Below, in pieces: positions 35,001 to 45,249 of a stretch of 64,000 bases of DNA. The first letter of the stretch is position 1, and every line of letters begins with the position of its first letter. Under the pieces are notes generated by a model. That model ran no database searches, was not told the origin of the DNA, and was given only the letters and a program-made list of their open reading frames with translations. The stretch lies in NCBI GenBank assembly GCA_018350325.1, contig JAEVLN010000019.1:372001-436000 (forward strand), in the 5' to 3' direction. Origin of the DNA: Globodera rostochiensis. Its lineage: Eukaryota > Nematoda > Chromadorea > Rhabditida > Heteroderidae. The translations under genes and the position numbers were made by a program.

Positions 35001-35284
35001 GGAGGCTCGCGCTTCCACTGCTCGTACAGCTGTTGGAACTGCTGCGGATGGCGCTTCTTCAAATGGTTGTACGCGCTGCCCAGGTCGTTGAACTGCTCGC
35101 TGTCACCGCATTCAGTGCAACGGACGGACTCCCCGCCGGGGGAGGAGGACGCTTCGAACAGAAAGGGACAAATCTGCCACAAATTGGTGCCATTGGCACT
35201 GTTGTATGAAGAAGCTGCGCCCGCATCGTCCCGTTGATGTTCATGTTCATCTACAGGCGTTGGTTCGTAGCCAATTGAACCCAT
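32087..35284 (-). CDS. Zinc-finger protein: two BED-type fingers then three FLYWCH-like modules
   Basis: The start is ATG 35284 and the stop is at 32087-32089, with about eight to nine exons. Exon 1 encodes a BED-type finger: RCTECGDSEQFNDLGSAY, then HLKKRHPQQF. A second is at about 34077-34277: LCLECGQMLWEL, then LMEHIVDKHPEY. Three copies of another module follow. Each has a W-W/C-L motif (GELWQCLDIANN, KEWHWLADVSA, KEWQWLAEISI), a CRA-x-G type element, then C-x(n)-C and a HNH end: FRAIWIGHQRAIF..GHNH, LRGLYVPARNALF..NHNH, YRALYVNKRRAIF..AHNH. This C2-plus-HxH pattern with an aromatic core fits FLYWCH or the related WRKY-like fingers of Mutator transposases. It is probably a nuclear DNA-binding protein, perhaps transposase-derived. 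Two transposon-like elements lie in its introns. Some internal splice sites are uncertain. Confidence 0.7.
32530..32670. mobile_element. MITE-like element, CTCGAGATCTCG word type, in an intron
   Basis: The ends GAGCCCGGAAC and the complement of GAGCCCGAAC are inverted repeats. The direct repeat TACTT flanks them, a shorter match than for the other elements. The interior is made of TCTCGACTCGAGATCTCG-like palindromic words. It lies in an intron of the zinc-finger gene. The AGAGCCCG end is shared with the element at 45.3 kb even though the interiors differ completely. Confidence 0.6.
34722..34891. mobile_element. MITE-like element, CCCGGC word type, with 9-bp target duplication
   Basis: The ends AGGGTTCGGA and TCCGAACCCTA are inverted repeats. 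The perfect 9-bp direct repeat ATGTCCAAT flanks them at 34713-34721 and 34892-34900. The interior repeats GCCCGCCCGGC and CGGGTTGCCCGG words. The 9-bp duplication is the usual size for Mutator-like elements. It lies in the first intron of the zinc-finger gene. Confidence 0.82.
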
Positions 35285-35334
35285 TTGTTTTAAATATTTT
35301 GGGGGGTTTGTTTCGTAAGTTTCTAAAATGTTGT

Positions 35335-35985
35335 TTTTTGGAATGGTAATAAGGAGGGGGAGAGTGAGCGAGTTGGGAAGTGGAGGAGAGGAAGACAGTG
35401 AATTGATAGAGGACAGAAATTTGGGAGGGATGGAGAAGAGCGAGAGAGTCCGATCAATAATGGCGAAGGTAAAAGAAAACCAAGAGAGCACAGAGAGGAA
35501 GAGAAAAGAGAGGGGACGGACGGAAAAGATAATGCTAAATGAAGAGAGGAAAAAACTGGAGCAGAGATGGAGAGAGGAAAACGGAAACTGTGGAGAGGAA
35601 CTGAGAAAGGATGGAGAAGAGAGATAGAGTGATGGAGGAAGAGAGGGAGGGACAAAGATAGGGAAGAGAGGAAGAACAAAGGCGAGAGAGAGAGTCATTC
35701 GCTTTGGGTGGAAGAGAAAAAGGAGGGATAGTGAAGAAGGAGAAGGTGGGGAGGGAGCATGACGAGAGAGAAAAGGGAAACAGTATGGAGAAGTAAGAGG
35801 TTAGACGAAGGGAAGTGAGAGAGAATAATGATGGGAGGATGGGGGGTGAAAGAGAGAGAGAAAGGGAGGAGAGAGGAGAAAGAGAGCAAGGGAAACAAAA
35901 GAGAGAGAAAGGGAGGAGAGAGGAGAAAGAGAGCAAGGGAAACGAGCAGAAAGGAGAGACGCAAAAAGGAAATGGGGGAAAAAAG
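35335..35985. repeat. Long polypurine tract (GAGAGG-rich on + strand)
   Basis: About 650 bp are almost all A or G on the plus strand (GAGAGAG, GGAGAGAGGAGAAAGAGAG), with a near-duplicate block AGAGAGAAAGGGAGGAGAG around 35850-35940. It lies upstream of the zinc-finger gene start at 35284 and could form triplex (H-DNA) structures. The open frames across it on both strands are artefacts of composition. Confidence 0.85.
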
Positions 35986-36029
35986 AGCCTACCCATTAAA
36001 AGTGTATATTTTTTTAAATCTTTAAAACA

Positions 36030-36340
36030 AAATTTTTAAACTCGAAATGGCCGTCGCTTCTTTGTTGAATGTCTCCAATTTTGCCTGCCTTTGGCATTGG
36101 CACTTTGATTTTGTGAATTTTGAATCGAATTTTGGGACAAAAAATAATTCGGCTGTTTGAAAATTGGATGGACTTTTGGAGACGGAGCAAAATCAGCAAA
36201 TATTTTCTGCTGATGGAATTATTTATGTTGTAGTCCGCCTCTGTTGAAGTTTGATGTCGCCGGCGGCGATCATTCTTCCGATGGAAATCGACAGAGAGAA
36301 CAAAACAAACAAAAACAAACAAAAAGTCCGTTGAATTAAA
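36030..36340 (-). pseudogene. Degraded inverted copy of the 30-kb secreted-protein gene
   Basis: On the minus strand this matches the 5' part of the gene at 30128 nearly base for base over several blocks: the AATTCAACGGACTTTTTGTT start region, the TGTTCTCTCTGTCGATTTCC signal-peptide region, CATCAAACTTCAACA, CCGAATTATT and GATTCAAAATTCACAAAATC. It lacks the intact ATG context, the intron and its flanks, and shorter segments, and carries frameshifts. It reads as a partial duplicate in opposite orientation about 6 kb away, now non-functional. Confidence 0.8.
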
Positions 36341-36518
36341 TTTGTATGATTAAAACATTTTATGAAAACATAAAAATGCCTTTGTTTTTAATGAAAGCAT
36401 TCTTCAAAATTCATTTTTCATTTTCATCGGTTATTCCGACATAATAAATAAATTCAAATTTACATATACTTAATAAGTAAATACAAATTTTACGTCAAAT
36501 TGTATTCGATTGTTCCAG

Positions 36519-39500
36519 TTAGGCGTCCTTTCTTTTCTTACTTTCAAACTCAACTTTTGGCAGCTCTGACAGCTTCAAATCGCCTTCCAACTAAAATTAA
36601 CTTTATGTTTTATGAAAATATTTAAAATTCAAAAATGTTCACCCGAATGTATTGAATTGCCCACGATGGCATACCGCCGAGTTCGTAAACGAAAGGGTCG
36701 TAGCCGTCCAAATGGAATTCAAAACGTTCGCGCATAATTATTTTCAGACGGAATTTTTGTGATAAAGTAAGCGCCGGCACAAATTTGTGCGATTCCGTGC
36801 CTCTGGCTTTATTAGCCTTTTAAATTAATGCGTTTTTTAGTAATTATATATCATTTTTACGCAATTAAAATTTACATATGACAAATCAAAACTGCCGATG
36901 CCATCGGAATCTGTGTAAAAAACGGCACGAGCAACAATTATTCCGACTAAATTTTTTGTAAAAAAAGTATTAAAATTTCGAGAAATTCAAAATTAAATGA
37001 CCCACCCGTCGATAAACTCAAATTCTGCTTATATTCTCTCACGCTGGGCGCCACTAAAAGTCATTTTGAGTGAATTTGCCAAATGTACAAATTAGCCATT
37101 GCACAATCAGAGCAATTGTTTAAGCTCAACACATTTTTAAAAAATGCTTTGACACTGATCGGATCTGCCTCAAAGCGGATCCGATCAGTGATTAGAGTGC
37201 TGAAATGGTTCTCTGATCAGCAAATCAGCCCGGATCGTTTTGGCTCGCCCACTTAAACACTTGGCCCATTCGATTTACGCCACCGCTTTCGTATGTTTCC
37301 AGCGCCTCGTTGAGGATCAAAATTGTGATCGACGCATTTTGTTTGGTCACGGTGCCGTGGACGCTAATGGAATCGCCCGAGTAAAGCATTCTCTGATCGG
37401 GAATTTCCATGACAAATGGAAGGTCCAATGAGCGCAAATGCGGAGCACGAAAAGTGCCGTTGCTTCTGTCCAGGGCAAATTTGCTGATGCTCGTAAAATT
37501 GCCACGAATCTGAAAAAGAAGGGCATTTTTATTGTGGAAGGCGGCGGCATGGCACTCGCACATTCAAATAGTTGACAGCCCACGGCGGCAAAACGTGTTC
37601 ATAAGTGGCGGCCAATGCCCCGTAAACAAACACTTGGTACTCGTCGAAAGCGACGCGAACTTCAATTTTGAACTGCTCTCCCCGGAACACTTTGGTCGGG
37701 AACGATCTGCCAAGAGATTGGTCTGTACTCATCGCAAACATTAGCTGAAAATAAAAGTCAAAAAATTGTTTAAAAATAAAAATGTAAAAAAACTTTATTT
37801 GACCACGTGTTCAACCACATTATGCCGTTTTCATCCAGACTAAACGTGATTTGGAAGACCACATTTCCAACTGAACAAAAAGCGAAGAATAACAACAATT
37901 AATTGAATAATTAGGTAGGTATAATTAATGAATGCCTAATAACATTAATTAGTGATCACTTACTGTATGGATTTGATACAGGCGAATCGTGGAGAAACAA
38001 TATTTGAAATTGCGTGGCATTTTCGTGCAATTTGCCCTCAAGAAAAAGTGAATCGCCGGCAACGAGCAACGGGAACACTGGGAAGGTCGTTTTTTTGCGC
38101 AGCAGAAAATTCTGAATTTTGCAAATTAAGTAATAATAATAAATAAATAAACTAAAAAACGTACCGGCGATACAATAATGTGAGGGTCCGCAAAAAGTTC
38201 CAAATTGCCGGAGACCTAAAAATGCGAATATTAAAATATTTTATATGCAAATTAAAGACCAAACCGGACCCGGGTCCGGCCGGATAAACAATGCATTAAA
38301 GAAAATAAATGTTTTACATTTTCTGTGCCAAAAATTATTTTCAGAAAAACTACTGCTTACATGGCACAAAAAGCAGAAAAACTTTTATTCTTACTGAAAT
38401 ATAAACAATTTCCCGAGAGGTCAACGACAGAAGCCTAAAGATGGTTTGGTTGGTTCGAGAGGGCGTGGAAACGGTGACAAGCAATCGGCCCAATTCTGGA
38501 AAGCTGAGTTTGTGTGTGGCTCATTTGGAATAAAATGGAAAAATTAAAAAATGAAAGATTTCAAAAAAGGCACTACATATTTAAGTTTTTAATAATCTTT
38601 TATCATAAAATTATTCACATAATAAATTTGAATGCCATTTTAAATATAAATACCTCTACTTCTGGTTTCATTTATCGGTTTCATTATTTCAATTCGCATT
38701 TCGAACGGTTCGTTGGGCTCAAACAAATCCAAATTGGCGACCGCGAGCTCGTGAAATTGCTCCTTTTTGGAAACAATAGCAGCAATTAATTAACTTTCGT
38801 TTAAACGCTTTTTTTTATAATTAAATTATACTTCCGAATTGTAATAGCCCATCGTCAAGTTCCCATTCATTTGCCTCAGACACCATACAACTTTTGACAC
38901 TGATTGTGAGTTTAAAAAACTTTATAAAATAATTATTACAATTATTTTGAATTATATGTATAAGTGTTTTGGAGATATTGTGACATTTAATTGGCAAATA
39001 AATTAATTTACAATAAAAATTAAAATGTTCTTTCACCGTAAACATTGAATGCCGGCGTATTTTGCAGCAGATAAAATGCCAAGCTTAGGCCATCTTTCGG
39101 CTTTTCTGGTGTGCCGATTCGGCCTCTGATGACAATTGAGTCCCCGGCCTCCAACGGATCTTCGAGTCGCCGGGTGTACGTTTGGACTTTTGCTTGCACA
39201 ATTTGTTCGGGCTTAAACAAATTTCGATATTATTGTAATAACGGTGAAATAGTAGCAGCAACACAACGAAAAAATCACAATTTTTGGTCACCCAATCAGA
39301 AAATGGCCATATTTATTGGTGTGAGAGACGGAGATAGCATAAAAATGGCAAAAATTTATTATTAGCTAAAATAACTTTGAAATAATGCATTAGTTAACCA
39401 ATTTGTGTCTTGAATTCCATTAATGATATTATTAAATCCCTCCAAGCAGTTTAATGCTTTTAACACATTACACATACCTTTTCTTTCACCGTCGGCTCTT

Positions 39501-41520
39501 CGACGCTGTTCGGGTAGACATCCCCCGCGATCTGATCCAAATTTTGATAATATTAATACAAATATTTATTTATTTATTTTTCGCCCTTTATTTTAATTTT
39601 ATTTATTTTTCTTAACTAATTTATAAGAAATAAAAATATCGCCAAACACCTCAATGCGCGTAATGTTTTCCATTCGGTCGTTCGCCCACCACTCCGAGGA
39701 GCGCGGGAAGTAGTTGACCACCTTTCTGTCTCCGACTTTCACTTGGTAAAAATATTTGCGGATCACCACCTCCACGTCCATGTACGTGTCCACTCCCTTT
39801 GCTTGCGCCCCCTTCAGCGCGTCCTCAGACTGAACATTGTCGTCCATCGACTTGAACTTTCTGGCCCTGTGCACTGTGTCGAGACTTTTCGAGTGGTCGG
39901 TGTCCACAAAATGTCCAGTGAGTGCGCCGGTCTCAACAACATTCTTAAAACGTCAATTAATAATTAATCTAATTGGAAATTCGTGGTTTTTAACATCAAA
40001 TTTTTGCATAAACAACGCTTTGTTTGCAAAAAAAATTTAAAACATTTTTAATATGTAGTACAAAAAGTGGAATTTAAGCATTTTTGATATTTTGTTCATT
40101 TTGCCTGTGCCGATGTGATGTTGATGATGCCGTACGGGGGTTGGTCAATGTGCAGCTCGAGCAAATGCTTCTGCTGTTCGTTGCCGAACCGTAGCACAAC
40201 CCCCTTCGGGTCTTTGTTCAGTCGCTGTCGCAAGCGAATGGCACGGTCGACGTTGGCGGGCTTTGGCAGTGCGAAATGTTGCGTCTGTGACACGTCAATT
40301 TTTGTTGGACAATCCGCGCTGACGTCGGGGTGTTCCGGACGGGGCGACGGCACTTCGTCCGATGGGTGGACAAACTTAGCGCCATATTGTTGCCAATTAT
40401 TTTGGCCAAATGATTTGGTGGGCAACAAAAAATGCCCACCCAACAATAAATAAAATTAACATATAAATAAAAATGCTTTTTTTTAAAAAATAAATTGACT
40501 ATTTATATAATAAAGAGCAAAATATGCCCGCCTAACATTTAAATAAAATTAAGGGCAAAAAGCATAAATAAAAATACATTTTTTAAAAAATAAATTGACT
40601 ATTTATATAATAAAAAGCAGAATATGCCCGCCCAACATTTAAATAAAATTAACATATAAATAAAAATATATTTTTTAAAAAATAAATTGACTATTTATAT
40701 AATAAAAAGCAGAATATGCCCACCCAACATTTAAATAAAATTAAAATGGGCAAAAAAATAATATAAACATACATTTTTTTAAAAATTTAATTGATTATTT
40801 ATTAGGTGCAAAATATGCCCACCCAACATTTAAATAAAATTAACATGGGCACAAATAAATAAAAATACATTTTTTTAAAATAAATTCTATTTATAAAAAT
40901 AGAAAAATGTGCCCGCCCACCCAAGCGTGCATTTCGCATCCGCAGTCCCGGTAGACGTGCAGTTGCAGTGTCTGGCGGTTGTGCATCGGCAGAAAGTCCA
41001 ACCCGAGCATCCAAAGTCCCACGTAATTGCGCAGCCAAACGTCTTTTTTGATTTTGCGTTCCAAATACGCCTCGCGGGTCTTGTCATTATCCAAAAACTG
41101 TATTTCTCTGCCTGAACTTTGATAAAAAAAAAGTTGAATTTTATTTATTAATATATATAAATATATTTACAATTTAATTTATCTTTTAAAAATTGTACCG
41201 TTTTCGTCAATTATTTTTGTCATCAAATTGTTCGGATTTCCCAATTCAATGCTAAAGAAGCGACTGTTGCTCAGATTGTATCTTAATAATTTAAACTAAT
41301 TTTGTTGTTTATTTGTTTTCTTTTACGGTTCTTTTAAAATGGACAATTCGAGCAAAAGGCTCCCAAATGACTTCGGCACGCTCAGCCTGATGCCATGCCA
41401 AACTCTGTTTGCATTGCAATGGTTCGTTTTGTTTTTCTTATCGCATTTTTTCTGATACGCCAAACACTGATCGCCCAATTTGCTCTGAAATTTAATCATT
41501 TTACTTGTTTAGCATTGTTT
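36519..41520 (-). CDS. Second multi-domain galectin-like gene with a Cys-containing N-terminal region
   Basis: The stop is TAA at 36519-36521, after a final EGDLKLSELPKVEF strand. Reading upstream, galectin-type half-domains alternate: FEFHLDGYDPFVYEL and SWAIQYIRV; YSGDSISVHGTV; RGEQFKIEVRVAF and LPPWAVNYLNVR; AGDSLFLEGKLHEN; EPFEMRIEIM; LEAGDSIVIRGRIG; YQVKVGDRKVVNYF and ITRIEVFGDIFI. At least four domains are implied. The N-terminal part (about 40100-41500) is not recognised; it contains GDQCLAYQKKCDKKNK, VWLRNYVGLWMLGLDFL and RDCGCEMHAW. The start exon was not found. Intron 40375-40920 is stretched by a tandem repeat. The intron 39944-40104 would need a GC donor; otherwise the frame stops at 40096 and two genes are present. 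Galectins are sugar-binding, often secreted, and the sequence alone does not fix its partner. Confidence 0.7.
40425..40920 (-). repeat. Tandem repeat of about 85-100 bp spanning a 5' splice site
   Basis: On the minus strand five to six units each contain AAATGTTGGGTGGGCATATT followed by AT-rich sequence (AATAGTCAATTTATT, TTTTATTTATATGTTAATTT). The authentic exon end at 40921 reads GCACGCTTGG followed by the donor GTGGGCGGGC, so the unit carries a copy of the border TTGG|GTGGGC. Three units retain GT and two have GC at that position. The array expands this intron to 546 bp, whereas most neighbouring introns are about 50-60 bp. Confidence 0.8.
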
Positions 41521-41656
41521 TTTTGAAAATGATCAATTGCTTACATAAAATGAAAAATTGTCTGTTTTGGAAAGAAAAAGATAGACCGCCTTAGGCTAGG
41601 TTTGAATTTTAAGGTTAATGTTTAGTCAACGGACTCCGATAATCGCCTAATTTGGA

Positions 41657-42083
41657 CTAATCATCCGACAACCCTCCGACCTCTGGGTGGTTTGGCACTT
41701 GGAATTGAATTTCCGGTCTCATTCCATAGGCCCAATTTGCTCCACTCGGGTCCAATGCCCCCGGGTAGCAGATCAGAAAGCTGAAATTGCCGGAAATGCC
41801 CGATTTTATTTGCATTGAACTTGAAACGGACCCATTTTCACACTTTCCCGTCAATTGGAATCTGAGTGCGAATGAATTGTGCCGCAACTGTTCCGTTCCC
41901 CAAAGAGTGCATTGGTCCAAGGCAATGTATTCCGTCTCGAGATGCGCCTCTCGAGAGGCTGCATCGTAAAGGTAAAGCCTAAAGAATTAAGGGCAAATTT
42001 GCCACTCATTTTATGCCTTACGGTCCACCGGCGGAAACGGCCACCGCTAAAATGGACGAGGAGAGAATTAGTTTCAAAATCAT
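41657..42083 (-). CDS. Small secreted protein, 127 residues
   Basis: Two exons, 42022-42083 and 41657-41978, joined in phase by a 43-bp GTAAGG/TTTAG intron. The first encodes a signal peptide (MILKLILSSSILAVAVSA). The mature part has three Cys (DQCTLWG, GKCENG, LICYPG), which may be partly disulphide-bonded, and ends in a Pro-rich tail without a membrane anchor. No known family is recognised. A 29-bp tandem repeat (42435-42925) lies upstream. Its size and secretion fit candidate effectors or lectin-like proteins, but nothing in the sequence fixes a role. Confidence 0.65.
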
Positions 42084-42434
42084 TAACACATTTATTTTTG
42101 CTTTTTGGTGAAATTACCGTATTAAGAATATTTGAAATATATATTTTTAGTCAAATTTTGCATTAGGTAAATCATTATTTAATTTAAAAGCAATTTTGGT
42201 CAAAGCTCCATCGCTTCTGTTTATAGTGAATGTAAATGAATGACAAAAATGACTTTTTTTTAATTCGTAAATGAAATGAATGAAAGTGGTAAATCGATGG
42301 AATGATTCATCATTTGTGGACGATCAGATGTGTGCTTTTCATCGCATTAATTTTAAACAATTTTTTTTGTATATTTAAATGACTGTAAATGAATTGAATT
42401 GGGTACGTTCCCATACATTTGACCGCCTAATGGA

Positions 42435-42925
42435 GAATCGAGAACAGGTGACGAAAAGTCCGATTTGAAGCTTAAGTGATGAAAAGCCCGATTTTGAAGC
42501 TAAAGTGATGAAAAGTCCGATTTGAAGCTAAAGTGATGAAAAGTCCGATTTGAAGCTTAACTGATGAAAAGTCCGATTTTGAAGCTTAAGTGATGAAAAG
42601 CCCGATTTTGAAGCTAAAGTGATGAAAAGTCCGATTTGAAGCTTAACTGATGAAAAGTCCGATTTTGAAGCTTAAGTGATGAAAAGCCCGATTTTGAAGC
42701 TTAACTGATGAAAAGTCCGATTTTGTAAGTGATGAAAAGCCCGATTTTGAAGCTTAACTGATGAAAAGTCCGATTTTGAAGCTTAAGTGATGAAAAGCCC
42801 GATTTTGAAGCTTAAGTGATGAAAAGCCCGATTTTGAAGCTAAAGTGATGAAAAGCCCGATTTTGAAGCTAAAGTGATGAAAAGTCCGATTTGAAGCTTA
42901 ACTGATGAAAAGTCCGATTTGGGCT
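42435..42925. repeat. Tandem repeat of about 28-30 bp
   Basis: About sixteen units contain GATGAAAAGTCCGATTT or GATGAAAAGCCCGATTT, then GAAGCTTAACT or GAAGCTAAAGT. Two subtypes alternate, with recurring multi-unit blocks that point to higher-order duplication. It lies about 350 bp upstream of the small secreted gene at 42083 and downstream of nothing recognisable, so it may be regulatory or neutral. Confidence 0.9.
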
Positions 42926-43163
42926 TAAGCTGTAAAGGCCGATAGGTTCGTGGTAATAGTTACTTTTCCTCCTCGTATGTTTTTATTTAACTTTATATAC
43001 ATACATATGTTGTGAATGAGATCCAACAATTCTTTTTGACAATGATCTTGATCATAAACAATGAATTAACATCACATATACTATACAATGTATCCATCAC
43101 ATTATCCCTAAGTTCCCACATAACATATTCTTAACTCTTCGTAGATCAACGCCCGCCGGCTCC

Positions 43164-45123
43164 TCACCTCGCGTATGCTAAAGATATAAATTATATCATT
43201 GTGATCATGTGATAAAACTTCCTAAGAATACCTGATGTCGCTGGTCCCTGTGAAGGCTCTTGTGAGGCAGCGTCAGCAACTGCAAAAATAAATGTGGTAA
43301 AAAAAGAGTGTATTCTGACATAACGCATAGTTTTTTACCTGTAAACGGCGCCAGTTCACGAGGAACGTTGGATGAACCATGCGGACCCAAGCCCATTTCA
43401 CGAGACGAAACGTTGGGTGAACCATGCGGGCCCAAGGCCAGTTCACGAGACGAAACGTTGGATGAACCATGCGGACCCAAGCCCATTTCACGAGACGAAA
43501 CGTTGGGTGAACCAAGCGGCGGGCCCAAGGCCAGTTCACGAGACGAAACGTTGGATGAACCAAGCGGACCCAAGTTCAGAGACGTTTCGTAGTTCGTTGT
43601 GCATGCTAAATGGCAATGTTAGTCCGTCCAGCAGATGAAATGCCATACTTCACTTTTTCCACTACCTGCAGAGGTCGATTGTCCATCGGTTGGCCATCCT
43701 TGCATTCCACTACCTGCAGAGGTCGATTGTCCATCTGATGGCCATTGGGGGACAGTGCCTTGAATTGCTATAAAAAAAATGAGGCGGAGTGTAACATGCT
43801 TATCATTTCAAAATGTTAGTTCTCTACCAGTAAACGGCGGCAGTTCACGTGACGGAATTTCGGATGAACCAATTGGACCCAATTTCACAGACGGCGCGTA
43901 GTTTGATGTGAATGCTGCTAAATGGCAAATAATATTGTTTCGCCCGATGCGATCACTTTTTAATACATGCAGGGGTCGGCGGTTCATGTGCTGATCTGTG
44001 CGACTCGTAGTTCGTAATTGTTGCTAAAAAAAATCAAAATTTAAATCAATACGATGTTCAGACTCATTCAATTACCTGCATCGGTCCAACCATATGGCCG
44101 TTGGGCTACAATGCCATCTGCTAAAATGTGATGAAAATTGTTGTTACTCTGATCATTCGGCTTAGTTCTCTTTTCTCTACCTGTATAAGGTGCCGGTCCA
44201 CGCGATGGCCGTTGGGATACAGTGCCGTGAATTGCTAAAATTGTGGTCAAAATGATTACTTTATCATTCGGCTGTCTTTTCTCTACCATGGGGCGCCGGT
44301 TCACGCGATGGCCATTGGAAGATTGGGCCTTGAATTGCTAAAATTACGTTAAAGAATTTGTTTTTTGCTGCTTTTTGTTCCTTTACTACCTGTAAACGGT
44401 GCCGGTTCTCGCGATGAGACAGTGCCACGATTTGCTAAAATGGTAAAAAAAATCAACTCTGAGACTTTCGGCTTTAATTTTCTACCTGTAAACGGTGCCG
44501 GTTCCCGCGATGAGACAGTGCCTCCAATTGCTAAAAAATAACGTTTTTTGATCATTTGACTTTAGTTCTCTGTCTACCTGGATAGGATGATGGTTCACGC
44601 GATGGCCGTTGGAAGATTGGGCCTTGATTTGCTAAATTACGTTAAAGAATTTTTTTTGCTGCTTTTAATTCTGTCTACCTGGATAGCGTACTGGTTCACG
44701 CAATGAGCCAGTGCCACGAATTGCTAAAATGGGAAGAGATTAAGTCTCTGATCTTTTGGCTTTAGTTTTTTGCCTGTAAAGGAAGGCGTTCCGCGTGACG
44801 ACATTTGGTTTCCTGTATAGGAAGGCATTCCGCGTGACGACCCTTGGTAGGGAGCGTACTGAGTGCTTCCAGTGGTTAACGAAGCATTCAGCGATCGTTT
44901 GGAAGTGGTGCTTTGCCGGTCTGTTCTGGACCTCATTGGCAGCGGCTCGTCGACTTTCTTATGCTATAAAATAGGATTATTAGAAAATTGGATGGCAACA
45001 AAAAATAAATAAAATAAAAGTTACCTTTTTCTTACAGCAGCCGCAACATTGGGTGATAATCACAAGCACGACAGCAACGACAATAAGCATCAGTTGCAGT
45101 GGAATTAAAGTGAAGACCGTCAT
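43164..45123 (-). CDS. Single-pass membrane protein with mini-exon-encoded Pro-rich repeats
   Basis: Exon 1 (45025-45123) encodes one transmembrane segment (IPLQLMLIVVAVVLVIIT) followed by CCGCCKKK, a likely palmitoylated and basic membrane-proximal stretch. Exon 2 begins at 44963 and contains SSRGMPSYTGN and SSRGTPSFTG. About ten very small exons follow, separated by 50-70-bp introns, most encoding a variant of A-I-x-G-T-V-S-x-R-x-S-R-E-P-A-P-F-T: AIGGTVSSREPAPFT, ANRGTVSSREPAPFT, AIHGTVSQRPSRGPAPYT, AIQGPIFQWPSREPA. Each starts in the same phase (G|CA). The largest (43341-43605) has five tandem copies of a unit based on SNVSSRELALGPHGS. The last exon stops at 43164. The same-phase mini-exons could be skipped or included without changing frame, so many isoforms are possible. 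No known family is recognised. Confidence 0.65.
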
Positions 45124-45249
45124 GGTTTTGGGTTTGGACGGTGATGTTGAAGGCAGAAATACTCAATGGACGTTTAAGTGAAAAATAAGAATTTATTATA
45201 TACTCTCCAAAAATGAACTGACAAATGAGTCCAAAATAGGTATTTGAAT

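Noticed and set aside
35535..35996. Minus-strand Ser/Leu/Pro-rich frames over 35.3-36.0 kb
   Set aside because: They are products of the polypurine tract; all frames are open and there are no supporting splice or domain features.
43308..43638. Plus-strand reading frames over 43.3-43.6 kb
   Set aside because: They are the antisense of the large repeat exon of the mini-exon gene, whose splice sites and phase are consistent on the minus strand.
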